DNA of 64,000 nt from CALBPI01 sp039700805 (GTDB lineage: Bacteria > Pseudomonadota > Gammaproteobacteria > Steroidobacterales > Woeseiaceae), in assembly GCA_039700805.1 (NCBI GenBank), contig JBCAZE010000003.1, forward strand, positions 6,112 through 70,111. The letters are read 5' to 3'. A model generated the notes under the pieces. It had not been told where the DNA came from. It worked only from the letters and a program-made list of their open reading frames with translations, and ran no database searches. The translations under genes and the position numbers were made by a program. Below, piece after piece: positions 36,148 to 42,482 of the stretch (position 1 is its first letter; each line of letters starts with the position of its first letter).

Positions 36148-36810
36148 TTAGAACCGGTACCCGAAACCAACACTCAGTGTCAGCGGATCATAATCACTGG
36201 TTACCGTGCGCGAGGTGTCATCGGGAAACTCGAGCTCAACATCAGACGCCACGAGATAGCGTAGACCCGCATCGGCGAACCAGCGCTCACCGAACAGATA
36301 ACGAACGCCCGCCTGCAGTTGCACGGCAATATCGTCAGTTTCGAAAGACGTTTCGATGCCGGCATCTTCAAAATCAACATCGATTTCCTGGATGAACGCC
36401 AAACCGGCGCCAACGTATGGACTGAGATTGGGGTTCGCTGGCAGCTCGAAGTCGTAGAGCACACTCGCCGCAATCGACAGGGAGGCGAAGTCACCTTCGG
36501 CGAAAGTGCCAAGCCCATCCAAAGTGACGGAACCATCCTGCTCATTACGACGGTACATCAGCTCAGCTTCCGCTCGCCAATTCGGGCCAAAGTCGTAGCC
36601 TATGGTGCCACCCGCTGCAAAAGCCGCATCGAACTGGCGGTCCGTACTCGATGTCACTGCCTCATCACGATACGTCGCAGATTGGTCACCAAGCAGGTTA
36701 AGGCCCGCGACAGCACTGGCGTAAAACCCCGTGTCATCTGCCTGTACAGAGGGTATCGATAGCGGTAGCGCAGCAACTAAAGCGAGCGAAAAGGTCGTTT
36801 TGGATCTCAT
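36148..36810 (-). CDS. Outer-membrane beta-barrel protein (OmpW/OMP_b-brl-like)
   Basis: A 220-residue exported barrel with a signal peptide ending in SVQA. The mature chain alternates polar and aromatic residues (GFYASAVAGLNLLG, WRAEAELMYRR, LSPYVGAGLAFIQEID, WFADAGLRYLVASDVEL) and ends with LSVGFGYRF, a terminal Phe typical of BAM substrates. Eight strands are expected. The start at 36810 follows a GGAG; the much longer frame reaching 37539 is a shadow of the opposite LytTR gene. Function unknown; it shares a control region with that regulator. Confidence 0.82.
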   Translation of the reverse strand: MRSKTTFSLALVAALPLSIPSVQADDTGFYASAVAGLNLLGDQSATYRDEAVTSSTDRQFDAAFAAGGTIGYDFGPNWRAEAELMYRRNEQDGSVTLDGLGTFAEGDFASLSIAASVLYDFELPANPNLSPYVGAGLAFIQEIDVDFEDAGIETSFETDDIAVQLQAGVRYLFGERWFADAGLRYLVASDVELEFPDDTSRTVTSDYDPLTLSVGFGYRF

Positions 36811-36839
36811 GAGGGTACTCCTAACCGGATAACTAAAAA

Positions 36840-36937
36840 ATGAACGAACAACGCGGATTTCGGCGATTTTCCAGCCCTGGATCTCGATTTTCGGCGCTTT
36901 TGTACGAACGGTACCGTTGATGAACGAACGGTCACCG
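36840..36937. promoter_or_regulatory. ACGAAC direct repeats in the barrel/LytTR control region
   Basis: Three related copies: ATGAACGAAC (36840-36849), TGTACGAACGGTACCG (36901-36916) and ATGAACGAACGGTCACCG (36920-36937). The middle copy runs into a perfect 12-bp palindrome, AACGGTACCGTT (36907-36918). LytTR proteins bind direct repeats, so these are candidate sites for the neighbouring regulator. Confidence 0.5.
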
Positions 36938-36991
36938 CCAGCCATTGCCGGCACCGATGGTCGGGAGCGCAATGATCGGTGCTGCGACTTG

Positions 36992-36997
36992 TATAAT
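36992..36997 (+). promoter_or_regulatory. -10 element of the LytTR regulator, possibly leaderless
   Basis: A perfect TATAAT ends six bases before the ATG at 37004. Transcription would start at or next to the A of the start codon, giving a leaderless mRNA. No good -35 hexamer is seen at 17 bases, suggesting an activator or an alternative start upstream. Confidence 0.45.
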
Positions 36998-37003
36998 CCC
37001 GCT

Positions 37004-37831
37004 ATGCCCGAACTCGCCGAACCATCGCGCCGATTTTTGCTCCGATTAGTGTTGTCCTGGGCTGGACTCTCGTTGCTCTTCGCCGCCCTCGCGCCTGCTA
37101 GCTCCGCACCGTTGAGCGGCTTAATGCGACTCGTGTTCTGGTCGCTGCATATCGGATTCGGACTCGCTTGTGCGACCGGCGCAGCGATCCTGTTTGTTCG
37201 AAACACAGCGCTGCCACGAGACTGGCGTTTGATCAGCCTGTCGGCTCTCGGGGGTGTCGTCCTGTTCGCGCCCGCAGCGGTCATGCTTGAGTCGCTGTTT
37301 CCAGCGATATCGGCACAGCCGCCAGATGATCCGTTCGATGTCTGGGCGGCCAAAAGCCTCTTCCGAACCGTCGTAGCGGAGGCATTGGCCGTAGCGCCGT
37401 CCTTCATACCCGCATGGATGTTGATCAATCTCGATGCGCTGGTGGGTTCGCCGTCAACCAAAAGTACGACCGATGAATCACAGCAAGAGCGATCTATCAC
37501 GCTGCCATTTGCGTTGCCGAGTGCGGTCGGTGACAACATTGTCGCGATCAGTTCTGATTTGCATTACCTACACGTCTACACCACCAAGGGTAAGGCGATG
37601 GTACTCGGCTCGCTTAGTCAGGCGATGGACGCATTAGGCGACGAGGGTATTCAGATTCATCGCAGTCACTGGATAGCGACCGCGCACGTCAAGCGACTCA
37701 AGAAGACGACCAAGACGTGGCAGGTGGAGATGAGCAATCAAATGTTGTTTGACATTAGTCGTAGAAAAAGAAGCTGGGTCGTCGAGCAACTCGGCACCGA
37801 CTTTGAAGTATTTGCAAACCCACAGGTTTGA
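37004..37831 (+). CDS. Membrane-bound LytTR-family transcription regulator
   Basis: A 275-residue protein with an N-terminal region of four hydrophobic helices (about residues 10-130) and a C-terminal LytTR DNA-binding domain (NIVAISSDLHYLHVYTTKGK, IQIHRSHWIATAHVKRL). There is no receiver or kinase domain; the membrane part presumably senses the signal. Similar membrane LytTR proteins regulate themselves and adjacent envelope genes. The start at 37004 is preferred to TTG 36917/ATG 36920, which would extend through a repeat-rich control region and lack a Shine-Dalgarno. Confidence 0.85.
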   Translation: MPELAEPSRRFLLRLVLSWAGLSLLFAALAPASSAPLSGLMRLVFWSLHIGFGLACATGAAILFVRNTALPRDWRLISLSALGGVVLFAPAAVMLESLFPAISAQPPDDPFDVWAAKSLFRTVVAEALAVAPSFIPAWMLINLDALVGSPSTKSTTDESQQERSITLPFALPSAVGDNIVAISSDLHYLHVYTTKGKAMVLGSLSQAMDALGDEGIQIHRSHWIATAHVKRLKKTTKTWQVEMSNQMLFDISRRKRSWVVEQLGTDFEVFANPQV

Positions 37832-37854
37832 GAGACTGCCACACCTTACACGTT

Positions 37855-37885
37855 CAAAAAAAAAGGGCACCTAATCGGTGCCCTT
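37855..37885 (-). terminator. Rho-independent terminator of the rtcB remnant
   Basis: On the minus strand a perfect 9-bp stem (AAGGGCACC / GGTGCCCTT, five-base loop) is followed by a run of nine T. It overlaps the last codons and the TAG of the rtcB-like reading frame. Confidence 0.9.
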
Positions 37886-38198
37886 GATGTTGGCTACTGG
37901 ATATAGCCGGTTTGCAATACGCGCGATACCTTCGGTTTCCAGTACACGCAGCACTTCATCGAGATTCTTGTAGACGTGTCCACATTCATCCAACGGTGTG
38001 CGGCGTGTGTTGCCGACAATCCCTTTCACCTCGACACCGCCGAGCGTTCGGGTAATCGTCCGCATTTCATCGTCGATCTCATCATGGATGTCAGCGAGCT
38101 CCTGCTTCTCTCAGCTGCGCACGAAGCTCAGCGGGTTTCATCTGCGCCTGCTCCCGGGCGGAACGAATGCGCGATGCGATGTTGGAGGGCTCTGCCAT
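37871..38198 (-). pseudogene. Frameshifted C-terminal remnant of an RtcB-like RNA ligase
   Basis: Two reading frames cover this stretch. The first runs from ATG 38198 for 35 codons (MAEPSNIASRIRSAREQ, KPAELRAQLREAG) to a TGA at 38091. The second, shifted by +1, continues through DEIDDEMRTITRTLGGVEVK, LDECGHVYKNLDEVLRVLE and GIARIANRLYPVANIKG to a TAG. The second part resembles the last 80 residues of archaeal/eukaryotic-type RtcB, which end in an AYKDVDEV...GIAKKVARLRPIGVIKG-like tail. The 400-residue catalytic part is absent, so the ligase cannot be active. A TATAGT -10-like element (38227-38232) and the intact terminator remain. Confidence 0.5.
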
Positions 38199-38477
38199 GA
38201 GAAACCTAGCGACTTTGGTGTGCGTGACTATACCATTCACGACGGTGATGTTTACCGTCACTGCAGTCGTTTGAGAAAAGGCGAATCACAGCCGACACAA
38301 GCTTGTAAGAACGCTTGCTAACACTGCATACATCGTCAGTGGCGTGTCACGTACAACTGTCGGCGTCTCCATGGTTCGTCTGATCACCGATAACACCCCG
38401 TATCGCAACGATGGGATAAATTTGCCATGCATGGCAGTCTCATATCGCACACGTGCCGATGCAGGGATGACACTGAC
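38199..38477. other. Intergenic region upstream of the unknown cassette
   Basis: About 280 bases between the rtcB remnant and the LuxR-type regulator. It should contain the promoter of the regulator, but I found no convincing -35/-10 pair on the plus strand. One short hairpin (ACGGTGA / TACCGT near 38242-38258) is visible. Confidence 0.35.
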
Positions 38478-39164
38478 ATGCGTAGACAGGCCGCTTTGAA
38501 AATGGAATATAGGGGCGAGCACGAAGCAAAGACTCGGCTGGTTACCATCATTCCAACGAGACTGTACCGAGACAGTGTCGACAGCGCGCTACGCGACAAT
38601 AACGCGATTGAGCTCGCCGCAAGCTATTCCGACTGGCAGACAGCAGTAACCGTGTTGGATTCACTCAGACCCGACATTCTTGTGACAGATATTCCAACGA
38701 GCGATTCGCTGTTGTTGTTGGAGCATCTTCAAGCGAAAGACTGTCGTCCACGCGTTCTTTGTTTGTCCGCGCCAACGAACCTTGACGAAATTCTTGCTTT
38801 AACAGCGGCGGGGGTTTCTGGTTTTGCGTCTGCCAATGGTCGATTCGACGACCTAATTTTCTCTATCGATAGTGTCGCGAATGGAAAGTTTGCTTGCGAT
38901 GGCACTGTTGCAACTGCGCTTGCACAGCATGTCGCACGCGACGCAAGTTTAGATACCGCCAGCACACCCATCACACTGACGGCACGAGAACAGCAGGTTG
39001 TCCGGTGTATTGCACTGGGTCACGCGAACAAGACCATCGCGCATCAATTGTGCATCAGCGTCTCTACCGTCAAACATCATGTGCACAACTCACTTGAGAA
39101 ACTCGGCGCGAGGAATCGTACAGAAGCTGCTGTCATCGCGAGAAACCTCGGCTTCGCAGACTAG
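38478..39164 (+). CDS. LuxR-type regulator with degenerate receiver
   Basis: A 228-residue NarL/FixJ-like protein. The receiver-like part runs from TRLVTIIPTRLYRDSVDSAL to ASANGRFDDLIFSID. It keeps an Asp at the phosphorylation position (LVTDIPTSDS) but lacks the paired acidic residues at the end of strand 1 and the following MPxxDG. The LuxR helix-turn-helix is complete: LTAREQQVVRCIALG, NKTIAHQLCISVSTVKHHV, KLGARNRTEA. The start is uncertain: ATG 38478 has AGGGATG upstream, while 38427 and 38502 are alternatives. It lies 137 bases before the eight-gene cassette in the same direction and is its likely regulator. Confidence 0.85.
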   Translation: MRRQAALKMEYRGEHEAKTRLVTIIPTRLYRDSVDSALRDNNAIELAASYSDWQTAVTVLDSLRPDILVTDIPTSDSLLLLEHLQAKDCRPRVLCLSAPTNLDEILALTAAGVSGFASANGRFDDLIFSIDSVANGKFACDGTVATALAQHVARDASLDTASTPITLTAREQQVVRCIALGHANKTIAHQLCISVSTVKHHVHNSLEKLGARNRTEAAVIARNLGFAD

Positions 39165-39300
39165 TCCGATCGATCTAGATCCACCGATCGACCATCACCG
39201 ACCTTGCGGTTAGCGGCCTATAGGTCTCGCTCTCGACCTTTGATCGATACCGTCCTTTTCAAGCGGGGAGCAAACTGCTCTCAACGAAAAGGAGAACGTG

Positions 39301-39660
39301 ATGACGAAGATTCGCGTGCACATTTCCGGCCTTCCGGCCCTGATAACACAAAACCTCGAAGATGCGATTTCGAATGCGAGCGACATGCTATTGCTCTCGC
39401 CCGAGCGTGCTGTACGAGATCGAGAGATCGACGTGTTAATCACCGCCGAGCAAGAACATGACAAAAGAGCTTTTGCGGATGTGATGTCAAAACCGAATCG
39501 TGGGCTGATTGTTCTGCCAGCCGATGCATTGCATATGACACGGTATCAACTTCAGCTGGTTAGCTCCGAAATTCGAGAGCCAAGCACTGACGACATTCTA
39601 AGCACGATTCGTCACATGTATCAGCAATCAAACCAACCACTCGGCAACACCGGAGCGTAG
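39301..39660 (+). CDS. Unrecognised 119-residue protein, receiver-like singleton
   Basis: Not recognised. The alternation of strands and helices (IRVHISGL, PALITQNLEDAI, DMLLLS, IDVLITAEQE, RGLIVLPADAL) looks like a receiver fold. The phosphoacceptor site reads ITAE with no aspartate, and there is no output domain. It resembles the receiver-like part of the LuxR-type protein upstream in layout, which suggests a pseudo-receiver partner. AAGGAG sits eight bases before the ATG. First gene of the packed cassette; the next begins four bases after its stop. Confidence 0.6.
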   Translation: MTKIRVHISGLPALITQNLEDAISNASDMLLLSPERAVRDREIDVLITAEQEHDKRAFADVMSKPNRGLIVLPADALHMTRYQLQLVSSEIREPSTDDILSTIRHMYQQSNQPLGNTGA

Positions 39661-39664
39661 TCGC

Positions 39665-40477
39665 ATGAGTATGATCCCAACACACATCAAGCACACCCGA
39701 TTCCCGGCAGTCAGACTAGCAATGACGGATGCTGGCGCGAGCCTCACTGACGAAGCCCTTTCCGTGCACCTCAACGAGCTCTTTCCAGAGTCCAATCCTG
39801 AGGAGGTGGAGAACCTCATGCGGTCGCTCAGCAAGTTTGGTAAGAGCCTTGCACCCGTCGTTCGGCAAGTAGGCCCGCTACTCCAACGCGCTGCCCCAGG
39901 TGCCATTCAAGGGGCAATGACCGGCATGGTCGCAGGCCCGAAGGGTGCATTGGTTGGCGCAGGAATCGGCGCGGTCACATCGCTGTTGGCGCAGCCATCG
40001 GCAAACCCAGCGGCCTCACGAGCACCGCAACAGGTAGCACCACCGCCAACACCTGTCCCGCAACAGCCGCTACCAGCGCGACAATCTTCACCGCCGATGC
40101 CTTATACAACGATGCCGGCACCGGCCGCGATGAATGCGAATGGTCGCGCTGCTGTTACTCAGTTACTCGCGCTGCTTTCACGGCCGGAAACAATGCAAGC
40201 GTTGTCCGCCTTACTGATGGGTGCATCGGGCCGTCAACAAGTTCGCGTTGGCGCAAGGCAAGCACCCGTCGCGGCATTTGCGAACGCCATTTCGGAATAT
40301 GCCGCAGAGATTGTTGAGCAAGCTGATCCGGTTGATCTCATTGATGACGAAACGCTAACAGCGCTGACCGAGTCAGGTGTCGATGTTGCCAGCCCCTCGA
40401 GCCGGGCCGATGCACTGCTGACGGAACTGCTCGACGGTGCTTTGATCAACCACGGTCTCCCATCAAATACGCACTAA
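39665..40477 (+). CDS. Unrecognised glycine-zipper / proline-rich protein
   Basis: A 270-residue protein with three visible parts. Residues 1-75 are helical and polar with a leading SNPEEVENLMRSLSKFG. Residues about 78-112 form a glycine-zipper hydrophobic run (GAIQGAMTGMVAGPKGAL, VGAGIGAVTSLLAQ) that could insert in a membrane or self-assemble. A Pro/Ala/Gln linker (about 115-155) leads to a helical C-terminal domain (VTQLLALLSRPETMQALSAL, FANAISEYAAEIVEQADP). There is no signal peptide. I do not know the family. It sits between the receiver-like singleton and the Cys-cluster protein in one operon. Confidence 0.6.
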   Translation: MSMIPTHIKHTRFPAVRLAMTDAGASLTDEALSVHLNELFPESNPEEVENLMRSLSKFGKSLAPVVRQVGPLLQRAAPGAIQGAMTGMVAGPKGALVGAGIGAVTSLLAQPSANPAASRAPQQVAPPPTPVPQQPLPARQSSPPMPYTTMPAPAAMNANGRAAVTQLLALLSRPETMQALSALLMGASGRQQVRVGARQAPVAAFANAISEYAAEIVEQADPVDLIDDETLTALTESGVDVASPSSRADALLTELLDGALINHGLPSNTH

Positions 40478-40490
40478 AGAAGGAACACTC

Positions 40491-40976
40491 ATGCAAACCC
40501 AGAACACCAATGAGGCCAATGTCGCCAACGAGAACCTGATGCAACAAGTGCTAGCCGCTGTGCAACAGAACCCGCAGCTCGCAACACTGGTCGGCAATTT
40601 CGCGGCCCAGTATCTGGAACCAGGAGTCACCCGAAATTTGGCCGATATTTTTGGTGCAGCGGATCAATCGGACCGGACAACGGTCGATGCAGAGTTCTAC
40701 GACGACTTCGATAGCCGAGAGCCCATCGAAGAAGAACTGGATTCGCACGGGGTGCCGTCAACGGAGACAGAGGCGCTGGATATTTTCATGGAGGCTTTTG
40801 GTCTTTGCCCGACTTGTCTGACGGAGGCGCATTGCCGGAATTGTGAGAATGGCGAACTTCCACCAGAGCCTAACGAACCACTGCTGTTGGAACTGCTGCT
40901 ACCGGTGCTTCCAAAGCTAACGCTGCCTAGTCGCCGACGGATTTTCTCTGCGCTAAAAGGCCGCCCTCAGATTTAG
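40491..40976 (+). CDS. Unrecognised acidic protein with CxxC cluster
   Basis: A 161-residue acidic protein. Residues about 15-60 are helical (ENLMQQVLAAVQQNPQLATL, AAQYLEPGVTRNLADIFGAA). Residues about 103-119 carry four cysteines in a CPTCLTEAHCRNC pattern (C-x2-C-x5-C-x2-C), suited to a zinc knuckle. A leucine-rich tail (LLLELLLPVLPKL) and basic end RRRIFSALKGR follow. SD AAGGA precedes the ATG. Family unknown; being second-smallest in the cassette it could be an adaptor for the neighbouring glycine-zipper protein. Confidence 0.6.
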   Translation: MQTQNTNEANVANENLMQQVLAAVQQNPQLATLVGNFAAQYLEPGVTRNLADIFGAADQSDRTTVDAEFYDDFDSREPIEEELDSHGVPSTETEALDIFMEAFGLCPTCLTEAHCRNCENGELPPEPNEPLLLELLLPVLPKLTLPSRRRIFSALKGRPQI

Positions 40977-41032
40977 ATCATCACTTTCGATGACAACCAA
41001 GAGCACACAGCTCAAACCATAAGGAGAACCCC

Positions 41033-41803
41033 ATGGACGACTTTGACCATGACTTTGAGTCCGATGATATCGAGATGGAAGAAGGCATCAGCGACTATGT
41101 CGATGATGGCGATGACGACTTGGAATACGAGCCCTATGAAATGACGGGCGATGATGATTTAGAAGACCCCGAAGAGAGCATCGACATCGACGACACTCTG
41201 TATTCAATGATGGACGAGAGTACTGGCGAAAACGGCGAGTATCCGGAGCTCGTTGGCTACGGTATCGCAAAACTAATCGAACGGCGCAAAAAGAAGAAGC
41301 GTGCTGAAAAGCGGCGACGTGAATTGATGAAACGCCAAGTGAAACGCGCCAAAACAGCAAGCAAAGTGCGCAAAGGCACATTGTCTGCGATCAACCGTCA
41401 ACTAAAAGCTAACTCACGCGGCATTCGCACGAACACCAACAGTCTTCGTCGTGTTAACAAGTCCCTGATTAGTACTAGTCGGCGCGTCAGCGGTTTGTCG
41501 TCGAGTGTTTCGAAAGCGCACGCCGTAAATCGAGTGCAGTCTAAGCGTCTTGCGAAGAACACCAAGATCTTGAAAATCGACGGTGCCTTGGATCTTGCCC
41601 GTGGCGTAACGTTGACGCGTACTGACAACGGCATCGATGTCGATGTCGATTTCACGTCGTTGATTCAAGGTGCTGTTAAAAACGAGTGGATCGGTAAGGG
41701 CAAGGGCTTCATCAGCAGTCCCACTGGACTGGGTGCGCTCGGGTTCCTCGCACAAAACTACCAAGCCATTCTTCCGGCGGGTCGCAATATCCACCTGAAG
41801 TAA
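41033..41803 (+). CDS. Unrecognised charge-segregated coil protein
   Basis: A 256-residue protein with striking charge separation. Residues 1-72 hold dozens of Asp/Glu (DDGDDDLEYEPYEM, DDDLEDPEESIDIDD). Residues about 82-115 are almost all Lys/Arg (ERRKKKKRAEKRRRELMKR). Residues 115-190 are Ser/Asn/Arg-rich with a helix-forming heptad-like spacing (SLRRVNKSLISTSRRVSGL, SKAHAVNRVQSKRLAKN). The C-terminus is a compact hydrophobic segment (GLGALGFLAQNYQAILPAG). There is no signal peptide. Such proteins can scaffold assemblies or bind nucleic acid; function is unknown. AAGGAG precedes the ATG. Confidence 0.6.
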   Translation: MDDFDHDFESDDIEMEEGISDYVDDGDDDLEYEPYEMTGDDDLEDPEESIDIDDTLYSMMDESTGENGEYPELVGYGIAKLIERRKKKKRAEKRRRELMKRQVKRAKTASKVRKGTLSAINRQLKANSRGIRTNTNSLRRVNKSLISTSRRVSGLSSSVSKAHAVNRVQSKRLAKNTKILKIDGALDLARGVTLTRTDNGIDVDVDFTSLIQGAVKNEWIGKGKGFISSPTGLGALGFLAQNYQAILPAGRNIHLK

Positions 41804-41830
41804 CAAGGTCACCAGGCAAGGAGTTTTGAG

Positions 41831-42469
41831 ATGAAGATTCATATCCCTACCACAGCCGCGTCCACGGCCGCCCCTGTTACAGGGGCGGTGCGTCAACCAA
41901 ATCGAAAGGTCCGACTATTCTCATTTGGTGGGACAGGTAACGCAGCCGCAAAACCTACCGCCAATACAGAAGATTCGAACTTGGCGTTGGTATGTTTTGC
42001 CGTTGCTGCTGCAGAGGATCCGAAGGAAGCGGAGAAACAAGACAAGCAGTTCCGCAATGACTCTGGCAAGTTTTTCAGCAGCGCGAAGTTCGATGAGCAG
42101 GAGGTCGGAGATTTCCTCGACCACCTAGCGCTCATCGAACAAAGAGCAGACGTTGATATCACGCCGGATGCATTCGAAACCCGCATCGCGAACACACTAT
42201 CTGTGTCACCGATGCTGGTCGCTGCAGCACGGCGACGTCTTGCGAAGATGTCAGACTCTGAACGAGGCAAGATGGTCAAAAGTCTTGTCAGCTTCGCATG
42301 CAGCATGACGGATGAAGAACAGGCGCGAAAAGTGATCCTGTACGGCTTTAATCGCGACAGGCTGGAACTCGCCAATCGCACACCCAAAGCCGAGCGAACG
42401 CTGGACGAGCGGGTTCGCGATAACGCGGATCGAATCGAGATGCTAGAAAATAGCGTCGCGTCGCCCTGA
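41831..42469 (+). CDS. Unrecognised helical protein
   Basis: A 212-residue soluble protein. The first 45 residues are Ala/Thr/Pro-rich and likely flexible. The rest is predicted helical with mixed charge (EQEVGDFLDHLALIEQRADV, TPDAFETRIANTLSVSPMLV, SDSERGKMVKSLVSFACSM). The middle resembles a TerB-like or tellurite-resistance-type helical bundle in general layout only; no metal-binding acidic motif is evident. AAGGAG lies eight bases before the ATG. The subtilase gene starts 13 bases after its stop. Confidence 0.6.
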   Translation: MKIHIPTTAASTAAPVTGAVRQPNRKVRLFSFGGTGNAAAKPTANTEDSNLALVCFAVAAAEDPKEAEKQDKQFRNDSGKFFSSAKFDEQEVGDFLDHLALIEQRADVDITPDAFETRIANTLSVSPMLVAAARRRLAKMSDSERGKMVKSLVSFACSMTDEEQARKVILYGFNRDRLELANRTPKAERTLDERVRDNADRIEMLENSVASP

Positions 42470-42482
42470 CGGCTGGCAAACC

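Noticed and set aside
36917..37003. Longer start for the LytTR regulator
   Set aside because: The added 29 residues are polar, run through the repeat region and lack a Shine-Dalgarno, while ATG 37004 has a perfect -10 box just upstream.
36148..37539. A 463-residue minus-strand reading frame
   Set aside because: The C-terminal 220 residues are the barrel protein starting at 36810. The upstream 243 residues are low-complexity shadow sequence opposite the LytTR gene.
38091..38198. The 35-codon frame as a stand-alone small protein
   Set aside because: It lacks a good Shine-Dalgarno and its sequence reads as part of the RtcB-like tail, so it is better treated as one half of a frameshifted unit.
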